A stretch of DNA of 5,374 bases from an uncultured Amaricoccus sp. (GTDB lineage Bacteria; Pseudomonadota; Alphaproteobacteria; Rhodobacterales; Rhodobacteraceae): the NCBI RefSeq assembly GCF_937858865.1, contig NZ_CALLYO010000207.1, positions 1 through 5,374 of the forward strand. Reading direction: 5' to 3'. Below the pieces are notes generated by a model. That model was not told the DNA's origin. It worked only from the letters and a program-made list of their open reading frames with translations, and ran no database searches. A program made the translations under genes and the position numbers. This document shows positions 1 through 4,374 of the stretch, in pieces; position 1 is the first letter of the stretch; each line of letters starts with the position of its first letter.

Positions 1-68
1 CGGTGGGGGCGGAGCAGCTCACGAGCTTCAAGTACCTGGTGGAAGGGGACGGGACGGTGCGGGCGTGA
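1..68 (+). CDS. 3' end of an unidentified gene (partial)
   Basis: An open frame runs in from the left edge (first full codon at 3) and stops at TGA 66-68. The visible 21-residue tail begins VGAEQLTSF and ends GDGTVRA. Its codons are G/C-ending throughout apart from one GAA, which fits a real coding tail in this genome. Too little of the protein is present to recognise a family, and no function is proposed. The stop overlaps the GTG start of the next small ORF (GTGA at 65-68), an arrangement typical of translationally coupled genes in one transcript. Confidence 0.6.
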   Translation, partial: VGAEQLTSFKYLVEGDGTVRA

Positions 69-196
69 GCGTGCTGGACGATATCCGCGCCTGGACCGAG
101 CCCCCGTCACCGGGTGACGAGCCGGAAGACGGCTATGACGAGTGGCTTGAAGGGGAATCGCCCAAGGCCTTGCCGGCGCGGAGGCGGGGCGTCTGA
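65..196 (+). CDS. Small acidic 43-residue hypothetical protein
   Basis: GTG at 65-67 opens a 43-codon frame ending at TGA 194-196. The product starts MSVLDDIRAW and has an acidic, proline-containing middle (roughly residues 11-32, with many Asp and Glu). It ends in a basic tail with three consecutive arginines before GV. There is no signal peptide, membrane segment or cysteine. The start overlaps the preceding stop as GTGA, which supports coupled translation; no strong Shine-Dalgarno is needed or seen close by. A second GTG at 71 is an alternative start. Codon use (several GAA, CTT, TCA, GGT) is less G/C-ending than in the envelope genes to the right. I do not recognise the family; it could be a small accessory protein of the upstream gene, or spurious. 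Confidence 0.5.
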   Translation: MSVLDDIRAWTEPPSPGDEPEDGYDEWLEGESPKALPARRRGV

Positions 197-263
197 CGCC
201 CTTGAGCGGGGTGAAGAAAGAGAGTTCGGGATCGAGTGAGGGTCGTCTTCACCGGTCGCGCCC

Positions 264-283
264 GATCTCGCCTTCACGAGATC
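264..283. repeat. Perfect 7-bp stem-loop
   Basis: GATCTCG at 264-270 is the exact reverse complement of CGAGATC at 277-283, with a 6-base loop (CCTTCA). No T-tract follows on either strand, so it is not a canonical intrinsic terminator. It may still act as a 3'-end structure for the upstream plus-strand genes. Confidence 0.6.
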
Positions 284-305
284 CGAGCCCCCACATTCCA
301 CCATC

Positions 306-341
306 GTGGGAGACACGATCTGCGATCTCGTCATCTCCCAC
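306..341. repeat. Long interrupted stem-loop
   Basis: GTGGGAGA at 306-313 pairs exactly with TCTCCCAC at 334-341. Inside it, ACGA (315-318) pairs with TCGT (328-331) across a small asymmetric bulge, giving about 12 base pairs. The interior GATC-TGC-GATC (317-327) offers an alternative inner pairing. This is the strongest secondary-structure candidate in the spacer and works as a hairpin on either strand. No T-run follows it. Confidence 0.65.
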
Positions 342-345
342 ACCA

Positions 346-371
346 GTCAGAAGTGGCGACGTGCTTCTGAC
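346..371. repeat. Perfect 8-bp stem-loop
   Basis: GTCAGAAG at 346-353 is the exact reverse complement of CTTCTGAC at 364-371, with a 10-base loop. It begins five bases after the preceding hairpin and lies 22 bases beyond the stop of the MepK-like gene as read on the minus strand. A role in terminating or protecting that transcript is plausible, although there is no U-tract. Confidence 0.65.
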
Positions 372-385
372 ACCGTTCGTGTGGT

Positions 386-402
386 GTGCGGCTCAGCCGC
401 GC
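386..402. repeat. Hairpin with the MepK-like stop codon in its loop
   Basis: GCGGC at 388-392 pairs with GCCGC at 396-400. The three-base loop (393-395) is exactly the stop codon of the minus-strand gene (TGA on that strand). A G-T pair (387/401) and a G-C pair (386/402) extend the stem to seven pairs. In GC-rich DNA such a short stem may be chance. Confidence 0.45.
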
Positions 403-950
403 CAGGAGCGGACCGGGCCGCAGTCCATGTGGACGAAGTTCGAGCGGTTGTAGATGCCGACGCCGCCGCCGTTGCAGGCGAAGGCCGCGTTCGAGATCTG
501 CTTGACCGAGCGGCTCTTGAGGCGGACGTCGGCGGCCATGGCGCGCAGGTGGTAGGAGTGGCTGGCGGCGCCCTTGAGCATGCGGTTGGTCTTCTGCGTG
601 CGGTAGCCGGAGATCATCAGGTAGGGCTCGTCGGTATCCATGAGCCCCAGCGTCGCGGCGAGATTGTCGACGTTGTGCGGGTCGTAGCGCATCATCTTGT
701 TCTCGCGCCAGTCGCGCATGAAGTAGCTGATCTCCTCGAGCGCCTCCGGCACGTAGCGGCCGTCGATGAAATAGATGGTGTCGAGGGATTCGCCGGTGCG
801 CTGGCTGTACATGCGGATCCGGCGGACGTCGCCGGCGCGCCGCAGCAGGCCGGGCGACTTGGCGTAGACCGGTGCCGCCGCAACTGCGCAAAGCCCCGCG
901 AAAACGCCAAGCACGGCCCGGCGCGATGGCCGATAGTCGTCGTTGTTCAT
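393..950 (-). CDS. DUF882 / peptidase M15-type murein endopeptidase, MepK (YcbK)-like, Tat-exported
   Basis: This 185-residue protein resembles the YcbK/MepK family (DUF882), zinc peptidases related to VanX/VanY that cut peptide cross-bridges in peptidoglycan. E. coli MepK is known to prefer mDAP-mDAP (3-3) links. Residues 9-15 (SRRAVLG) followed by a hydrophobic stretch to about A30 form a twin-arginine signal, so it should act folded in the periplasm. The family core is visible: ISGYRT at 113-118; SHSYH at 130-134 with H134 spaced HxxxxxxD to D141 (likely zinc ligands); GGGVGIY at 161-167; and FVHMD at 172-176, where H174 is the probable third ligand. Length is normal. The ATG at 950-948 has GAGG nine bases upstream. 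It is divergent from the L,D-transpeptidase at 1200, the enzyme class that makes its expected substrate. The zinc-ligand assignment is by motif only. Confidence 0.88.
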   Translation of the reverse strand: MNNDDYRPSRRAVLGVFAGLCAVAAAPVYAKSPGLLRRAGDVRRIRMYSQRTGESLDTIYFIDGRYVPEALEEISYFMRDWRENKMMRYDPHNVDNLAATLGLMDTDEPYLMISGYRTQKTNRMLKGAASHSYHLRAMAADVRLKSRSVKQISNAAFACNGGGVGIYNRSNFVHMDCGPVRSWRG

Positions 951-959
951 GGTTCACTG

Positions 960-963
960 CCTC
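960..963 (-). promoter_or_regulatory. Ribosome binding site of the MepK-like gene
   Basis: Read on the minus strand this is GAGG, with nine bases between it and the ATG at 950-948. It supports that start, which also gives a complete twin-arginine signal peptide. Confidence 0.55.
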
Positions 964-1141
964 GATTTGCCTGTGTGAGCGACTTTTTCACCCGCGCCCT
1001 GTGATTCTGATGCCACAGCCAAGCCATTTTTCCAAGCGTGTCGCGTTCCGGTGGTCCGAGCCGTCGGCGGATTTTCGCCGATTGCAGCATGTCGCCGGCA
1101 AGTGCGGTAAAGAGGTAAATTTTCGGTTACGGCCAAGCAGC

Positions 1142-1170
1142 TTGTCGGAAATCGCTCAGGAATGTAACCT
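1142..1170 (+). promoter_or_regulatory. Candidate sigma-70-type promoter for the L,D-transpeptidase gene
   Basis: TTGTCG at 1142-1147 (4 of 6 matches to TTGACA) and TAACCT at 1165-1170 (3 of 6 matches to TATAAT) are separated by exactly 17 bases. Transcription would start near 1177, leaving a leader of about 23 bases with the GAGG ribosome site. GTAACC inside the -10 area is also one arm of an inverted repeat with GGTTAC 1125-1130. This is a motif match only; the -10 is weak. Confidence 0.35.
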
Positions 1171-1190
1171 TGGCGAAAAGCAGAGCAGAC

Positions 1191-1194
1191 GAGG
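1191..1194 (+). promoter_or_regulatory. Ribosome binding site deciding the ATG 1200 start
   Basis: GAGG lies five bases before ATG 1200-1202. An in-frame TTG at 1170 would add ten polar residues ahead of the signal peptide and would overlap the candidate -10 box, so ATG 1200 is preferred. Confidence 0.55.
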
Positions 1195-1199
1195 CAGGC

Positions 1200-2903
1200 A
1201 TGAAATCGAAACCGATGGCCCGAGCCCTTTTCGCGCTTCTCGCGGCATCGCTGGCGCTCGGGGCGACGCCGCCGTGGGCCGAGGAGGCGGCTGTCGTGCC
1301 GGCCCCTGCCGTCCCGCAGGCGTCCGAGGGTCTGGCGGAGACGCCGGCCGCGGTGCCGCTCGCGCCCGAGGCAGCGGCGCTCCGCGATGCGATGGCTCCG
1401 CTCCTCGCCGCGCTCCCCGAGGGCGAGGCGGGCGCGATCGGACAGTTCTACGCTTGGCGCGCCTATGCGCCCTTCTGGACCGAGCCGGGCAGCCCGCGGG
1501 CGGCCGAACTCGCCGCGGCGCTCGATGCCGGCCCGGCGCAGGCGCTGCCGCGCGCCCGCTACGGCGCGGCGGACTTCGCCGCGCCGCTCGCGGCGCCGGA
1601 GCCCGGGGCGATGGCGGAGCGCGAGGTGGCGGCGACGCGGGCCTATCTGCGCTTCGCGACCGACCTCTCGAAAGGGGTCGTCGCCCCTTCCGCCATCAGC
1701 GAGGAGATCACCCGCAAGCCGGTGGCGCCGGCCCCGGCCGCGCTGCTCGCCGCGCTCGACGGCGGGACGGTGGCCGAGGCGCTGCGGGGGTTCGAGCCGC
1801 AGGACCCGGACTACCGCCGGCTGATGGCCGAGAAGGCGCGGCTCGAGGAGCTCGGGCGCACCGGATCCTGGGGGCCGGAGGTCGCCGAGGGGCCGACGCT
1901 GCACCCCGGAGACGCGGGGCCGCGCGTCGGCGAGATCCGCGCCCGGCTGGCGCGGCTCGGCTATCTGGTGCCGGCCGGCGAGGAGATCGCCACCGGCTTC
2001 GACGGCGGGCTGGCGCAGGCGGTGATGCAGTTCCAGCGCGACCACGGCCTCAACGACGACGGCGTGGTCGGCGCGATGACGCTCGCCGCGCTCAACGCCC
2101 CGGTCGAGACGCGCCTCGCGCAGGTCGCGGTGAACCTCGAGCGGCTGCGCTGGTCGAACGACGCGCCGGAGGCGCGCTACCTGCTCGTCAACATCCCCGA
2201 CTTCGGCGTGACGCTCTGGCAGGACGGGACGCCGATCTGGAGCTCCAAGGTGGTGGTGGGCAAGGCGCATGTCACCGAGACGCCGGAGTTCGACGGGGTG
2301 GTGAAGACCATGGTGGTCAACCCGACCTGGCACATCCCGGATTCGATCGCCATCCGCGACTATCTGCCCAAGCTCCAGCGCAACCCGATGGTGCTGAAGA
2401 ACCAGGGCATCGACCTGATGACCCGCAAGGGCACGGTCATCAATCCGAAGCTCGTCGACTTCACCCAATACACGCCGGAGAACTTCCCCTTCCGCATCAA
2501 GCAGCGGCCGAGCGACGACAATGCGCTCGGCGAGGTCAAGTTCCTCTTCCCGAACCAGCATTCGGTCTACATGCACGACACGCCGCACAAGGAGTATTTC
2601 GCGCGCGACGTGCGGGCCTATTCCAACGGCTGCATCCGGCTCGAGAAGCCGGTCGAGCTCGCGCATATCCTGCTCGAGGGGCAGAGCGCCGACCCGGCGG
2701 CGACCTATGCCGGGCTGCGCGCCTCGGGCAAGGAGCGGGGGGTGACGCTGGAGCAGACGATCCCGGTGCATATCGTCTATCGCACGGTGACCTTCGATGC
2801 CGACGGGACGGCGCGCTACCGGCCCGACGTCTACGGGCGGGACGCGAAGATCTTCGAGGCGCTCGAGGCGGCGGGGGTGACTTTGCCGGCTGCGCAGGGC
2901 TGA
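1200..2903 (+). CDS. L,D-transpeptidase, YcbB/LdtD type, with peptidoglycan-binding domain
   Basis: This 567-residue periplasmic enzyme should join mDAP residues of neighbouring stem peptides (3-3 cross-links), as E. coli LdtD (YcbB) does. A signal peptide covers about residues 1-27 (basic MKSKPMAR, then ALFALLAASLALGA, likely cut near PWA-EE). An Ala/Pro-rich linker follows. A scaffold domain spans about 65-215, with the FYAWRAYAPFW stretch at 83-93. A PG_binding_1 domain at 235-301 includes GDAGPRVGEIRARL and ends TLAALNAP. The YkuD catalytic domain starts near Y327 and carries NPTWHIPDS, HDTPH with H459, and the SNGCIRL signature with nucleophile C478. The substrate-capping insert between NPTWHIP and HDTP is present, as in YcbB. 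Length is close to E. coli YcbB (615) and nothing is broken. It is divergent from the MepK-like hydrolase and 47 bases upstream of lpxD, with which it may be cotranscribed. It ends at TGA 2901-2903. Confidence 0.95.
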   Translation: MKSKPMARALFALLAASLALGATPPWAEEAAVVPAPAVPQASEGLAETPAAVPLAPEAAALRDAMAPLLAALPEGEAGAIGQFYAWRAYAPFWTEPGSPRAAELAAALDAGPAQALPRARYGAADFAAPLAAPEPGAMAEREVAATRAYLRFATDLSKGVVAPSAISEEITRKPVAPAPAALLAALDGGTVAEALRGFEPQDPDYRRLMAEKARLEELGRTGSWGPEVAEGPTLHPGDAGPRVGEIRARLARLGYLVPAGEEIATGFDGGLAQAVMQFQRDHGLNDDGVVGAMTLAALNAPVETRLAQVAVNLERLRWSNDAPEARYLLVNIPDFGVTLWQDGTPIWSSKVVVGKAHVTETPEFDGVVKTMVVNPTWHIPDSIAIRDYLPKLQRNPMVLKNQGIDLMTRKGTVINPKLVDFTQYTPENFPFRIKQRPSDDNALGEVKFLFPNQHSVYMHDTPHKEYFARDVRAYSNGCIRLEKPVELAHILLEGQSADPAATYAGLRASGKERGVTLEQTIPVHIVYRTVTFDADGTARYRPDVYGRDAKIFEALEAAGVTLPAAQG

Positions 2904-2912
2904 GGCTTCCGC

Positions 2913-2918
2913 TATAGC
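2913..2918 (+). promoter_or_regulatory. Possible -10 box ahead of lpxD
   Basis: TATAGC in the 47-base gap before lpxD matches TATAAT at four of six positions and would place a transcript start near 2925. No acceptable -35 lies 16-18 bases upstream, so an internal promoter is only a possibility and read-through from the transpeptidase gene is equally likely. Confidence 0.25.
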
Positions 2919-2937
2919 TGCCCCGCGAGGGACCGGC

Positions 2938-2943
2938 GGGAGG
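2938..2943 (+). promoter_or_regulatory. Ribosome binding site supporting the TTG start of lpxD
   Basis: GGGAGG with seven bases to TTG 2951-2953 is a near-ideal Shine-Dalgarno. It supports the non-ATG start, which also yields the expected LpxD N-terminus ([10 protein letters not shown]); the next in-frame ATG (2993) would remove part of that domain. Confidence 0.65.
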
Positions 2944-2950
2944 CAGGACG

Positions 2951-4060
2951 TTGATCACCATTGCGGAGCTCGCCGAGGCGCTCGGCGCCGAGATGTCCGG
3001 CGACGGCGCGCTCGAGGTGTCGGGCGCGGCCGAGCCGGCGGCGGCGGCGGCGGACGAGATCGCGCTCGCCATGCAGCCGGCCTTCGCCGCGGACCTCGCG
3101 AAGGGCAGGGCGCAGGCGGCGATCCTCTGGCCGGGGGCGGACTGGCGCGCGCTCGGGCTCAGGGCGGCGATCGTGGCGCCGCGGGCGCGCTACCTGCTCG
3201 CCGGCGTCACCCGCGTCTTCGAGCGGGCGCCGGAGATCGCGCCCGGCATCCACCCGAGCGCGCTCGTCGACCCTTCGGCCGAGATCGGCGCCGGCGCGGC
3301 GATCGGGCCCTATGTCGTGATCGGCGCGCGGGTCCGGATCGGGCCGGGCGCGCGCATCTTCAGCCACGTCTCGATCGCCGAGGACGCGGCGATCGGGCGC
3401 GATGCCTTGCTCCTCCAGGGCGTCAGGATCGGGGCGCGGGTCAGGATCGGCGACCGCTTCATCGCCCAGCCGGGGGCGGTGATCGGGGCGGACGGCTTCT
3501 CCTTCGTGACGCCGACGCCCGGCCACGTCGAGGAGGCGCGGGCGTCGGGGGTCACCGCCGGCGTCATCACCGCCGAGGAGCAGGACGCCTACGTGCGGAT
3601 CAACTCGCTCGGCGCGGTCGCGATCGGCGACGACGTGGAGGTGGGCGCCAACAGCTGCATCGACCGCGGCACGGTGGCCGACACCACGATCGGCGACGGG
3701 ACCAAGATCGACAACCAGGTGCAGATCGGCCACAATGTGAAGGTGGGGCGGACCTGCCTCATCTGCGGCCAGACCGGCGTCGCCGGCTCGACGGTCATCG
3801 GCGACCGGGTGGTGCTGGGCGGGCGCGCGGCGATCGCCGACCATCTGCGCATCGGCTCGAACGTGGTCATCACCGGCAACACCGGGGTGTCGAGCCACGT
3901 GCCGGACAACCGGATCATGGCCGGCTATCCGGCGGTGCGGCTGGACCAGCACGTCGAGATGTACAAGGCGCTGCGGCGGCTGCCGCGGCTGCTCGCCCGG
4001 CTGGAAGAGGCGGCCGCGGCGGGGCAGAAAGCCGTTTCCAATCCGCCGGCGAGCGATTAA
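2951..4060 (+). CDS. lpxD: UDP-3-O-acylglucosamine N-acyltransferase (LpxD family)
   Basis: LpxD transfers a 3-hydroxyacyl chain from ACP to the 2-amino group of UDP-3-O-acylglucosamine, the third step of lipid A synthesis, in the cytoplasm at the inner membrane (EC 2.3.1.191 in the classical case). The 369-residue product has the N-terminal uridine-binding-type domain (about 1-98). A left-handed beta-helix of hexapeptide repeats ([14 protein letters not shown] onward) runs about 100-330, and a C-terminal helical tail ([16 protein letters not shown]) follows. Family hallmarks are GADGFSF (179-185), [20 protein letters not shown] with probable catalytic H261, and AGYPA. It is longer than E. 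coli LpxD (341). The loop after GADGFSF (about 186-221) is 36 residues, against about 14 from memory of E. coli, and the usual QIAHNV reads QIGHNV. The next gene is an ACP, the donor carrier for this chemistry. It may be a second, specialised LpxD paralogue; that cannot be told from here. Confidence 0.9.
   Translation: MITIAELAEALGAEMSGDGALEVSGAAEPAAAAADEIALAMQPAFAADLAKGRAQAAILWPGADWRALGLRAAIVAPRARYLLAGVTRVFERAPEIAPGIHPSALVDPSAEIGAGAAIGPYVVIGARVRIGPGARIFSHVSIAEDAAIGRDALLLQGVRIGARVRIGDRFIAQPGAVIGADGFSFVTPTPGHVEEARASGVTAGVITAEEQDAYVRINSLGAVAIGDDVEVGANSCIDRGTVADTTIGDGTKIDNQVQIGHNVKVGRTCLICGQTGVAGSTVIGDRVVLGGRAAIADHLRIGSNVVITGNTGVSSHVPDNRIMAGYPAVRLDQHVEMYKALRRLPRLLARLEEAAAAGQKAVSNPPASD
3036..3053 (+). 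repeat. (CGG)6 triplet repeat inside lpxD
   Basis: Six uninterrupted CGG units encode the alanine run at residues 30-34 (within PAAAAAD) of the N-terminal domain. Gain or loss of units would keep the frame, so only the alanine count would vary. It probably reflects GC-rich alanine codon use. Confidence 0.7.
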
Positions 4061-4069
4061 GACCGGCGG
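4043..4069 (+). repeat. Inverted repeat enclosing the lpxD stop codon
   Basis: CCGCCGG at 4043-4049 is the exact reverse complement of CCGGCGG at 4063-4069. The 13-base loop contains the lpxD stop TAA (4058-4060). There is no following T-run, and a downstream gene begins 29 bases later, so it is more likely an mRNA-stability or partial-attenuation element within the operon than a terminator. Chance is possible at this GC content. Confidence 0.5.
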
Positions 4070-4089
4070 CGCAGAGAGGCTGACCCGAC

Positions 4090-4095
4090 GGAGGT
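4090..4095 (+). promoter_or_regulatory. Strong ribosome binding site of the acp gene
   Basis: GGAGGT, a full Shine-Dalgarno core, sits three bases before ATG 4099 (short spacing). It suggests high translation initiation on the ACP, as expected when a carrier protein is needed in excess over its enzymes. Confidence 0.65.
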
Positions 4096-4098
4096 GGC

Positions 4099-4374
4099 AT
4101 GTCCGAGGCTGTCGCGGACACGGTGAGGGACAAGGTGATGGCGATCCTGGCCGAACAGGCCGTGGTCGCGCCCGGCGACATCCGCATGGAGGCGACCCTC
4201 GGCGATCTCGGCATCGACAGCCTCGGCCTCGTCGAGGCGATCTTCGCGCTCGAGGAGGCCTTCGACATCGAGGTTCCCTTCAACGCCAACGACCCCGGGG
4301 ACTCGGAGTTCGACATCAGCACCGTCGGCGCCATGGTGCGCGCGGTTGAATCGCTGATCGCGGCCGCGAAGTAG
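4099..4374 (+). CDS. Specialised acyl carrier protein
   Basis: This 91-residue acidic protein is a small cytoplasmic carrier that holds acyl chains on a 4'-phosphopantetheine arm. The attachment site is S41 in LGIDSLG, preceded by a short helix I region and followed by the helix II motif (LVEAIFALEEAF). Compared with E. coli AcpP (about 77 residues), the segment after helix II (VPFNANDPGDSEFDISTV) is about six residues longer and acidic, and both ends are extended. It is therefore not the housekeeping ACP. The size recalls AcpXL of rhizobia (about 92 residues), which carries very-long-chain acyl groups for lipid A, but sequence similarity outside the core looks limited. It lies 38 bases after lpxD and abuts a ketosynthase, implying a dedicated acyl pathway. 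It ends at TAG 4372-4374, immediately followed by the next start in the same frame. Confidence 0.9.
   Translation: MSEAVADTVRDKVMAILAEQAVVAPGDIRMEATLGDLGIDSLGLVEAIFALEEAFDIEVPFNANDPGDSEFDISTVGAMVRAVESLIAAAK

Larger units (their letters stand above)
197..392. other. Convergent intergenic spacer rich in inverted repeats
   Basis: This stretch lies between the stop of the plus-strand small ORF and the stop of the minus-strand MepK-like gene. Frames crossing it on either strand have poor codon use and no recognisable protein, so I call it non-coding. It holds four short stem-loops (listed separately). It also holds a looser 7-bp pair, GGTGAAG at 210-216 with CTTCACC at 247-253, and a small ACACC/GGTGT pair at 370-374/383-387. 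The heptamer GATCTCG occurs twice (264-270 and 324-330), so its complement at 277-283 could pair with either copy. The likely role is transcription termination or RNA 3'-end protection for the two converging genes, but no T-run follows any stem on either strand. Confidence 0.6.
951..1199. promoter_or_regulatory. Divergent regulatory region between mepK-like and ldt genes
   Basis: These 249 bases separate two divergent start codons and contain no credible gene. Parts are clearly AT-richer than the coding DNA around them (for example 1106-1124). Notable elements are the hexamer CCAAGC at 1019-1024, 1032-1037 and 1133-1138, the first two 13 bases apart. GGTAAA occurs as a direct repeat at 1106-1111 and 1114-1119. 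GGTTAC (1125-1130) is inverted against GTAACC (1164-1169), and CGGCG (1065-1069) pairs with CGCCG (1076-1080). Some may be operators for a shared regulator; none matches a regulator site I can name. A plus-strand promoter candidate is listed separately. I found no convincing -35/-10 pair for the minus-strand gene. Confidence 0.55.

Noticed and set aside
264..371. Canonical Rho-independent terminator
   Set aside because: Stems are good but no run of T follows on either strand, so only structural inverted repeats are claimed.
197..392. tRNA gene or phage attachment site in the spacer
   Set aside because: No cloverleaf, no T-loop consensus and no integrase-like gene in view.
202..453. Plus-strand open frame across the convergent spacer
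   Set aside because: Ser/Pro/Arg-rich, poor codon choice, no motif, no good ribosome site, and it runs into the antisense of the MepK-like gene.
954..2771. Long minus-strand open frame opposite the L,D-transpeptidase gene
   Set aside because: It is rich in Arg, His, Gly and Leu with no recognisable domain and mirrors the codon pattern of the plus strand. Long antisense frames arise by default in GC-rich coding DNA.
872..2917. Alternative plus-strand frame spanning the intergenic region and the transpeptidase gene
   Set aside because: Gly/Arg/Ala-rich shadow in another frame that starts inside the MepK-like gene; it has no domain.
2912..3952. Minus-strand frame opposite lpxD
   Set aside because: Repetitive Arg/Asp/His composition reflects the complement of hexapeptide repeat codons; the plus-strand LpxD signature is clear.
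3248..3990. Repeated GATCGG-type units in lpxD as a DNA repeat array or CRISPR
   Set aside because: They encode the hexapeptide beta-helix (I-G-x-x-x-x) of LpxD; spacing follows codons, not a repeat/spacer layout.
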